A program made the position numbers and the translations under genes. DNA of 5,966 nt from an uncultured Eubacteriales bacterium (lineage in GTDB: Bacteria > Bacillota > Clostridia > UBA1381): positions 1 to 5,966 of the forward strand of contig USPO01000110.1 of NCBI GenBank assembly GCA_900556575.1, written 5' to 3'. Shown one piece after another: positions 1-5,966 of the stretch (positions are counted from its first letter, which is position 1; every line of letters begins with the position of its first letter). The notes beneath the pieces are model-generated. The model saw only the letters and a program-made list of their open reading frames with translations, searched no databases and had not been told where the DNA came from.

Positions 1-14
1 TGCTCTTCCGATCT
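1..14. other. Residual Illumina adapter at contig edge (non-genomic)
   Basis: The first 14 bases, TGCTCTTCCGATCT, equal the 3' end of the TruSeq read-2 adapter; on the minus strand they read AGATCGGAAGAGCA, the standard adapter-trimming sequence. The match lies exactly at the sequence edge, as expected for untrimmed read-through carried into an assembly. The stretch happens to keep the GH95 frame open, so an automatic gene call would append false residues (Ile-Gly-Arg-Ala, with the preceding Glu codon mixed). Genomic sequence starts at about base 15. Confidence 0.95.
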
Positions 15-438
15 CATCAGCATTGTTTCCCGTTCTGTTTGGTACAGCAGTCAGAGGAATATGTAAATGAAATTTATTCATTGTTCCGCTTATATATTCC
101 GATTTTAAAGATTTAATCTCAGCACTTTCGGATCTGTATTCCGTACCGTTTATATTTGACCGCATACGCAGCCTTAATGCACTCCACACAGGATTATTCT
201 CGTCACTTAAATCAACGGTGTTATCCGTTGATTTAATCTCAACATCCGCATCAAAATAATAGTATGGATTTTGAGAATTTTTTCCGTCGGGTCCCGCTGC
301 TTTTATTCCGTCCTTATCTGCAGTTACTCCGTCCGCACTGTTCCAGTCCGCACGAAGCATTTTGCCCTCTGCTTTAACAAAACGATTTTGAGCATTTGAG
401 AACACTGCAATTGTCTTATCTTCTGCTTTTCCGGAATT
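15..438 (-). other. Unassigned C-terminal beta-rich module, truncated
   Basis: Residues about 1256-1396 run into the contig edge. The second half contains a Trp-Ser-Ala-Leu-Arg-Leu-Arg-Met-Arg-Ser strand, a charged loop, and NKFHLHIPL, resembling the alternating strands of a galactose-binding-like jelly roll. I do not recognise a named family with certainty. The C-terminal anchor, dockerin or sorting signal, if any, lies beyond the window. Confidence 0.4.
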
Positions 439-3400
439 TATCATTGCCAACCTTGCTTTTTCAAGCTTTATTTCAGCACCCGCAATATCCAATTCAGACG
501 CTTCATCATTTCTATATACCGTCTTTGCCGCCTCAAGTGCTTCCTTAAAGCCGCTGCAATCGTTATAATCATCCGGATTAAGCTGTTCACATTCATTAAT
601 AAGGGCATTCAGCTTTGTTTTATCCGCCGATGCTGTATTATATATGCTTATTTCCCATATACTAATACTGTTACCGCGCATCGTCATACGAATCCTCTGT
701 GCCGCAACAGGATTGTTAAGTCCTATACCTCGGTAATAATGCTGTCCGCTGCCTCTTTTAAGATAGGTGTTGTAATCAGCATTTATCCAATTTTCACCGT
801 CATAATATTCTAAAACCAATGACTTTATTCTTGAATTTTCTTCCGACTCATTAACAAATTCATCCAGCAGCAGATTTTCAACTGTTTTGTTTTCTTTCAA
901 ATCCAATTCAATTGTTAAATCCGTATCCACTCTTGAAGTTGTTGCCCATCTTGAAGATGTATTTCCGTTTACGGCATTAGCCGCCGGATAACCGTTTAGC
1001 GTAACCGAATTTGTTATTTCTGAAATATTCGCTCCGGCTGCTGCATCATTATCGGATATAATAAAATATTCATTCTCCGATGCATCTCCTACGGCATTTC
1101 CGTTATAAAACGGCTGTGCCTTTAATATTGTTTTTCCGTACGGTATTAGAATTTCTTCCGTATATAGCTTAGATTCCGATGACGGATTGCTTCCGTCTGT
1201 TGTATACCTTATTTCAGCAATCTTACTCGTACTTTCTATACATACCTGCTGAATTCCGGTATAAATACCGCTGCTTTGGCTTATATTTAACTTAACATCA
1301 TAGCTTGACTTATATTCCTCAAATGCCTTTGAAAGCTTTTCCTTAGCATCAAGCAAATCAAACAATACATTATTCGACAATGCCTTTTCCGCAATAGCTA
1401 TTTCCACGTTAAGCTTATTGTCAGCCTCGGCATCGAAAAAGCTGCCGTCTGACGGATGCTTTTTTCTTTCTGCCTTTGCTTCATCTATGAGTGTGCTTAA
1501 CTCCGATTTTGCCGCCGAAACATCTTCCTTGTTGTCCAAATCATTTATTTCGTATGTTTCTCCGCCTTTAAGTTCCAGAATAAGATAATCATTTTCTGTT
1601 TTTCCTGTGGCAGTACTTACATATCCATCATATTTTCCATGAGCTATTTCATTGTTTTTTGAATCTGTAACTGTTCCAAGTGCTATATTTTTACCTGTAA
1701 TTTTATATATTCCGTCATTCTCCGGTTTTAAAACAGCCGATGTGAGATAGCCGTGACTCCAATTCATATCTACTTCAATATTTCCCCGTGCTTTTATTCC
1801 TCTTGCATTTCCGTTTTCCCATGCCGAAGGAAGTGCGGGAAGTAAATCAATTGAATCTCCTTGACTTTGAAGCAGCATTTCTGTCATTCCTGCCGTTGCA
1901 CCAAAGTTTCCGTCAATTTGGAACGGCGGATGCAAGTCAAACAAATTATCCGCAGTTGATTCCTTTAAAAGCTGTTCAAGCATTGTATGTGCATGGTTTC
2001 CATCTCTCAGACGCGCCCAAAAGTTTAATTTCCACGCCTTGCTCCAGCCTGTTCCTCCGTCACCTCTTGTATTAAGAGTCACCTTCATTGCGTCTATATA
2101 TTTGTCATCTGCTTCACTTCTGCCTGCCGTAACCTGATTTCCCGGATGCAGTACAAATAAATGATTCGTGTGTCTGTGACCGTTATCTCCCGTCACATCC
2201 ATGGTTGTTTCATCCTTCCATTCCATGAACTGACCGCCGAGACCTATCTGCAGGTTGTTTGACAGCCTATTAAACGATTCTTCAATTTCCTTAACATCTT
2301 CTGTATTCTTTAAACCAAGTACATCACTTGCATTCAAAACTTCATTAAACACTTCCCATATGATTCCTTGGTCACACGCAGCACCGAGCGAAAACGGTCC
2401 GTGTTCGGGAGAGTATGACGGATTCGCAACCAATGTTCCGTCTCTTTTATCTTCCCATAAAAAGTCAACCCAAAACTGCGCCGCTTTTAATAGGGTATCA
2501 TAATTCTCTTTAAGGAAATTTTCATCCTTTGTAAATTGATAATATTCCCATATATCCTGACAAATCCATGCCGCCGCCGTCGGGAACCACGATGCGGATG
2601 AATTTCCGGGAGCCGCATTTCCCCAAATATTACATTCATGTCCCACAGTCCAGCCTCTGACGGGAGTTTTTCCGTCAGACTGTACATAGTAATTATCCTT
2701 CATTTTTTCTCCGTAAGGTTTCAGAGAATTTATATAGTTAATCATAGGCTTATGGCATTCTGCAAGATTTGTTTGCTGTGCAAGCCAGTAATTCATCTGT
2801 ATATTTATGTTTGTATGATAATCCGAATTCCACGCATTCGTAAGCTGATCTGCCCATATTCCCTGAAGATTTGCCGGCAGCTCACCCTTATGATTGACTG
2901 TTCCGTCGGTATCAAGAAATCCATCTCTTGAACTCGATATAAGCAGATAACGTCCGAATTGATAATACAGAGTTTCCAAATACAAATCATCATTTTTTGA
3001 ATTCGGTTCGTCTCCGTTTCCTCCATATCCGGCAAGTAACTTATCTGTTGTTTTTTCAGGTACACCTACAGCACCAAAATTAACACTTTCCGAATCATAA
3101 AGTCCTTTATAATCCTTTATATGTGCCGACTTTAATTTATCATACCCGTATGTACTTACATAATTTATACGTTTTTCCACCTCATCCAGCGGATTTTCCT
3201 TTGAAAAGAAATTATAGCTTCCGCCCATTGGCTGTTCATAATTTGTTCCGGCTGTCATATATATCGTAATTTCATCTGCATTATCAACATATATTGTATC
3301 TCCGAGTGTCAATACTTCTCCGCTGTCAGCCATTACCTTAATTTGCTGTGCAAATTTTTCACCGTTTTCACCATGGTCTGACGGTCTGCCCTGCATTGTT

Positions 3401-4203
3401 AAGGTATTTGTTTTTGAATTTCCGGTAATCGATTTATTCGGTTGAATACTATCGAGCTTTATTTTCTTTGACAACGCCCCCTTTTTATCTGCAGACAGCC
3501 TCACCGCCATCATATTATACGGATTACTTATAAAATATTCACCCGTATAATGCACTCCGTTCTGATCATATTCTATCGTCAGAATACTGTTGTCTATATC
3601 GAGCTTTCGTGAGTAATTCGTATATGAATCATTTCCGTCACTATTTGATATATACAGGTCTGAGAGTGTCTGGTAACTTCCGAAATAGTCTTTTTCTCCA
3701 AACATACTTTTAACCTTACTGTCGATTTCACCGTAACCCGGATATTGACTGTAATTTTTCGTTACAAGCTTTTCATTTTCATCAAAATGTGCCTTATAAT
3801 TATCATCGTTGCTAAAGCCCGAAACAAGCGACTGCAAGTCATTCTGAACCTCAACCAGCGTTTTTTTGATTTCCTCCGGATTTCCCTGAGCACCTCCGTC
3901 ATACTCTTCGCTTGCTCCCGGTCCTCCCGACCATACAGTATGTTCATTTATCTGAATTTTATTTGTGCCGACTCCTCCGTGTACCATAGCCCCGATAAAT
4001 CCGTTTCCAAGCTGTGATGCCTGACGTTCCCAGCCGTTATGAGTAGTTTCCGCCGGTGCATCATAGCACGCTGTCAATGACTGCGGCTCCGCATTAATCT
4101 GAGCCGCCGTTTCTTCGGCAAATGAAGGGACCGTTATTCCTGCGGAAATCATTGCCGCAGAAATTACCGCACTTACGGTTTTTCCGAAAATATTCTTTTT
4201 CAT
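15..4203 (-). CDS. Secreted multimodular GH95 alpha-L-fucosidase, 3' end missing
   Basis: Predicted to hydrolyse terminal alpha-1,2-linked L-fucose by the inverting GH95 mechanism outside the cell. The ATG at 4203 is chosen because AAAGGAG lies 7 bases upstream and a signal peptide follows (residues 1-29, SFA|EE). About 1396 genuine codons are visible without a stop or frameshift. The N-terminal GH95 beta domain is recognisable from GWERQASQLGNGFIGAMV (57-74) and NEHTVWSGGP (86-95). The (alpha/alpha)6 barrel holds HTNIN (463-467), SPEHGP (E600) and FQIDGNFG (D764). These correspond to the substrate-binding His, the two catalytic Asn, the general acid and the Asp of Bifidobacterium bifidum AfcA, so the enzyme should be active. 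After about residue 885 come a helical FIVAR-like segment, a chitobiase C-terminal-like domain, an F5/8 type C domain, a second FIVAR-like segment and an unassigned beta-rich module. It lies 54 bases downstream of the GH3 gene. Alpha-L-galactosidase is the main alternative within the family. Confidence 0.93.
439..633 (-). other. FIVAR-like helical segment 2 of the GH95 protein
   Basis: Residues about 1191-1255 have the typical FIVAR layout: DKTKLNALINECEQLNPDDY, then FKEALEAAKTVY and AGAEIKLEKARLAMI. This is a three-helix bundle pattern, clearer than in the first such segment. It acts as a spacer between the F5/8 type C domain and the last module. Confidence 0.75.
634..1047 (-). other. F5/8 type C (CBM32-like) domain
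   Basis: Residues about 1053-1190 read as a discoidin-type galactose-binding fold. A variable N-terminal strand leads to AANAVNGNTSSRWATT (W1086), then ELDLKENKTVENLLL, YYDGENW and a closing AQRIRMTM...IWEISIY. The Asn-Gly-x-x-x-Ser-Arg-Trp signature and the closing strand are typical. Such domains often bind galactose, GalNAc or related terminal sugars, consistent with docking the fucosidase on galactose-containing glycans; the ligand is not predictable here. Confidence 0.82.
1060..1299 (-). other. Chitobiase C-terminal-like beta-sandwich domain
   Basis: Residues about 969-1048 contain IAEIRYTTDGSNPSSES followed by YTEEILIPYGKTILKAQPF. This is the hallmark pattern of the CHB_HEX_C family (I-x-Y-T-x-D-G-S-x-P, then a Tyr and a run of beta strands). 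The module is common as an accessory domain in clostridial surface glycosidases. Its role is probably structural or in placing the neighbouring binding domain. Confidence 0.75.
1306..1527 (-). other. FIVAR-like helical segment 1 of the GH95 protein
   Basis: Residues about 893-966, just after the catalytic region, are rich in Ala, Glu, Lys and Leu, with repeated helical patterns such as LSTLIDEAKAER and LLDAKEKLSKAFEEY. This resembles FIVAR-type three-helix spacers found in secreted clostridial glycosidases, which connect catalytic and binding modules. The assignment rests on composition and pattern only. Confidence 0.6.
4117..4203 (-). other. Signal peptide of the GH95 protein
   Basis: Residues 1-29 show a basic start (MKKN, K8), a hydrophobic alanine/isoleucine-rich core (about 10-25) and a small-residue cleavage site, Ser-Phe-Ala before Glu-Glu at 29/30. 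There is no lipobox cysteine at the cleavage site, so this is a Sec/signal peptidase I type signal. The protein should be released, or held at the surface by a C-terminal signal that is not in this window. Confidence 0.88.
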
Positions 4204-4257
4204 GCTATCACTCCTTTACTTTTGAGGTATTTTATGACCTGATTTAAAAACACTTGG
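4204..4257 (-). other. GH3-GH95 intergenic spacer, likely operon-internal
   Basis: Only 54 bases separate the GH3 stop from the GH95 start. Apart from the ribosome binding site I see no stable GC-rich hairpin with a U-tract and no well-spaced -35/-10 pair. The spacer is AT-rich, and a weak imperfect inverted repeat (AGGT at 4225-4228, ACCT at 4237-4240) is too short to call. Co-transcription of the two genes is the simplest reading. Confidence 0.6.
4211..4217 (-). promoter_or_regulatory. Ribosome binding site of the GH95 gene
   Basis: On the minus strand AAAGGAG is followed by 7 bases (TGATAGC) and then the ATG at 4203. This is a near-ideal Shine-Dalgarno sequence at normal spacing and fixes the start codon. 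It implies efficient independent initiation rather than translational coupling to the GH3 gene, whose stop codon is 54 bases upstream. Confidence 0.85.
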
Positions 4258-5966
4258 TTATTTTTCGTCCTCAAATACAACCGTTTTACTCTCGCCGTTT
4301 TTCAAGTAAATACGCTTAAAGCCTGCAAGATATTTTGTTTCACCTTGTTTAAAACACAAAACAGAGTATCCGGTATCGTAAGGACCGTTATTTGTCACTC
4401 TGACTGTGTTTTCATCTGTCCAATCTTCCGATATATCGCTGTAAGTTAAACCGTGACCGAAGCGGTACAGAGGATTTCCCTTGAAAAATTTATATGTTCT
4501 GTTCTCCATCGAGTAATCTTCAAAATCGGGCAAATCATCAGCCGAGCGGTAGAATGTGACTGGAAGTCTGCCGCTTGGGGATACATCTCCGAAAATTATA
4601 TCCGCCAAGGCATTTCCACCCTCGGCTCCCGGATAGAAGCATTGTATTACAGCCGCACATTTTTCATCCTGCTCACATAAATTCATGCAGCTGCCCGTTA
4701 CATTAACAAATATTACGGGCTTTCCCACTGCCGAAACAGCCTCGAAAAGCTCCTTCTGAACCTCCTGAAATTCCAAATCCGGCTTATCTCCCGCCATTGC
4801 ACTGTTATATGCATCGCCTGCCTCGCCCTCCATGCGTGGGTTTAATCCCATTGCCATAATTACGGCATCGGCATTCCTTGCACAAATTACAGCCTCTCTT
4901 ATTAAATGCTTATGAGAATTATTCCTTTCCTCATCGGAAATCGGGCAGCCGAGAGAATAATAAATTCTTCCCTCTGCTTTCGCTGTAATACCGCTTAATA
5001 TTGTGCTGTATTTCTGCGGCAGTCCGTGATAGTTTCCGAGCAATACCTCTATACTGTCCGCATTCGGACCTATTACCGCTATCTTTTTCTTTCTGTCCAG
5101 CGGAAGTATGCCGTCATTCTTTAACAGTACTATACTTTCCTGTGCCATTTTTCTGTTTAATTCAGTGTGCTTGTCACAGCATACCACATCATACGGAATA
5201 CTATCGTATTCGCAATCATTATCAAACATACCGAGCCTGAATCTTGCCTCAAACAGCTTTTCGACCGATTTTGTTATTGTTTCTTCCGAAATAAGTCCCC
5301 GTACAACTGCCGTTTTAAGCCACTTATACGCACTTCCGCAATTCAGCTGACAGCCGTTATTTACCGCAAGTGCCGCACTTTCCGCCTCATCCTTTGTAAC
5401 CTTATGGTGCAGATTAAAATCACATATCGCACCGCAGTCCGACACAACATAGCCGTCAAAACCGAATTCACCGTACAGAATATCACCTAAAAGAGTTTTT
5501 GAACCGCAGGACGGTTCACCGTTTACACGATTATATGCTCCCATCACAGCCGACGGTTTTGCATGGTCTATACAATACTTAAATGCATACAAATAGGTTT
5601 CATACAAATCCTTTTTGTTTACAACCGAATTAAACGAATGTCTGTCTGCCTCCGGTCCGCTGTGTACGGCATAATGCTTTAACGTGGCATCAATCTTTCT
5701 GTATTTTCCGTCACCCTGAAGTCCCTTAACAAAGGCAGTACCCATTCTTGCCGTAAGATACGGATCCTCGCCGTATGTTTCATGTCCTCTTCCCCATCTC
5801 GGATCACGGAATATATTGATATTCGGAGCCCAATATGTAAGTCCCTGATATATTTCCGTACCGCCGAATTTTTTATATTCGTTATACTTTGCTCTTGCCT
5901 CATCCGATATTACCTCCGCTGTTTTATTCAGCAGCTCTTCATCAAAGCTTGCCGCCATTGCTATTG
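4258..5966 (-). CDS. GH3 beta-glucosidase/beta-xylosidase, 5' end missing
   Basis: A retaining exo-beta-glycosidase predicted to remove non-reducing-end beta-linked glucose or xylose from oligosaccharides. The frame is open to the right edge and the codons before the Met at 5958 (Ile-Ala) continue the family pattern 'AMAASFD', so that Met is internal; roughly 110-140 N-terminal residues are missing by comparison with usual GH3 length. Numbering from that Met, the (beta/alpha)8 domain shows RDPRWGRGHETYGEDP, KHYAVHSGPE and GYVVSDCG, with nucleophile D174 (5437-5439). The alpha/beta sandwich domain begins near ESIVLLKNDGILPL (274) and contains GLNPRMEGEAGD, where E377 (4828-4830) is the likely acid/base. 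PLYRFGHGLTYS precedes a short FnIII-like domain (about 513-566) ending at GESKTVVFEDEK and TAA. Sixteen cysteines in 566 residues argue for a cytoplasmic enzyme. Glucosidase versus xylosidase cannot be decided from the sequence alone. Confidence 0.93.
   Translation of the reverse strand, partial: IAMAASFDEELLNKTAEVISDEARAKYNEYKKFGGTEIYQGLTYWAPNINIFRDPRWGRGHETYGEDPYLTARMGTAFVKGLQGDGKYRKIDATLKHYAVHSGPEADRHSFNSVVNKKDLYETYLYAFKYCIDHAKPSAVMGAYNRVNGEPSCGSKTLLGDILYGEFGFDGYVVSDCGAICDFNLHHKVTKDEAESAALAVNNGCQLNCGSAYKWLKTAVVRGLISEETITKSVEKLFEARFRLGMFDNDCEYDSIPYDVVCCDKHTELNRKMAQESIVLLKNDGILPLDRKKKIAVIGPNADSIEVLLGNYHGLPQKYSTILSGITAKAEGRIYYSLGCPISDEERNNSHKHLIREAVICARNADAVIMAMGLNPRMEGEAGDAYNSAMAGDKPDLEFQEVQKELFEAVSAVGKPVIFVNVTGSCMNLCEQDEKCAAVIQCFYPGAEGGNALADIIFGDVSPSGRLPVTFYRSADDLPDFEDYSMENRTYKFFKGNPLYRFGHGLTYSDISEDWTDENTVRVTNNGPYDTGYSVLCFKQGETKYLAGFKRIYLKNGESKTVVFEDEK

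Noticed and set aside
1788..4017. Several small open frames on both strands inside the GH95 gene (for example 2487-2687 minus, 2638-2931 plus, 3745-4017 plus)
   Set aside because: The long minus-strand frame carries unbroken GH95 motifs across the whole stretch; the small frames have low-complexity, unlikely translations and no start signals.
4225..4240. Imperfect inverted repeat AGGT...ACCT in the intergenic spacer
   Set aside because: Only four base pairs at each end with a mismatched centre; too weak for an operator or terminator and expected by chance in AT-rich DNA.
4204..4290. Possible internal promoter ahead of the GH95 gene (TTGAGG and CATAAA-like boxes)
   Set aside because: The spacing between the candidate -35 and -10 boxes is about 30 bases, far from the usual 17, and both boxes are poor matches.
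5001..5490. Overlapping plus-strand open frames of about 80-107 codons
   Set aside because: They lie antisense to conserved GH3 coding sequence, lack ribosome binding sites and encode no recognisable protein features; they are shadows.
5956..5958. ATG at 5958 as the true GH3 start
   Set aside because: It falls inside a conserved GH3 segment (AMAASFD), the frame stays open to the window edge, and the beginning of the catalytic domain would be missing.

Overview
The window is an AT-leaning fragment with two large minus-strand genes packed head to tail, both for carbohydrate-active enzymes. Codon choice (frequent AGA, ATA, GGA), a strong Shine-Dalgarno sequence, a Gram-positive-type secretion signal and accessory modules common in clostridial glycosidases (FIVAR-like, chitobiase C-terminal-like, F5/8 type C) suggest an anaerobic Firmicute (Clostridia), probably a gut or rumen polysaccharide degrader. 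Taxonomy is inferred from style only.

Layout in the direction of transcription (right to left): 5966-4258 is a 5'-truncated glycoside hydrolase family 3 gene (beta-glucosidase/beta-xylosidase type). A 54-base gap (4257-4204) follows, with a good ribosome binding site and no convincing promoter or terminator. Then 4203-15 is a very large secreted GH95 enzyme, predicted alpha-L-fucosidase, with at least five C-terminal accessory modules and its 3' end missing. Nothing else is coded with any support; plus-strand open frames are shadows of these two genes. No RNA gene, mobile element, CRISPR array or clear repeat was seen.

Bases 1-14 are not genomic. They match the 3' end of the Illumina TruSeq adapter (minus strand AGATCGGAAGAGCA), so the left end is an untrimmed contig edge and the last few apparent GH95 codons are artefactual.

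The two genes are probably one transcription unit. The GH95 enzyme carries a signal peptide and would remove terminal alpha-linked fucose outside the cell. The cysteine-rich GH3 enzyme looks cytoplasmic and would trim beta-linked glucose or xylose from imported oligosaccharides. Fucosylated xyloglucan would fit both, but substrate is inference. I found no evidence of an undescribed system; the main points of interest are the adapter artefact, the modular C-terminus of the fucosidase and the shortened FnIII-like tail of the GH3 enzyme.
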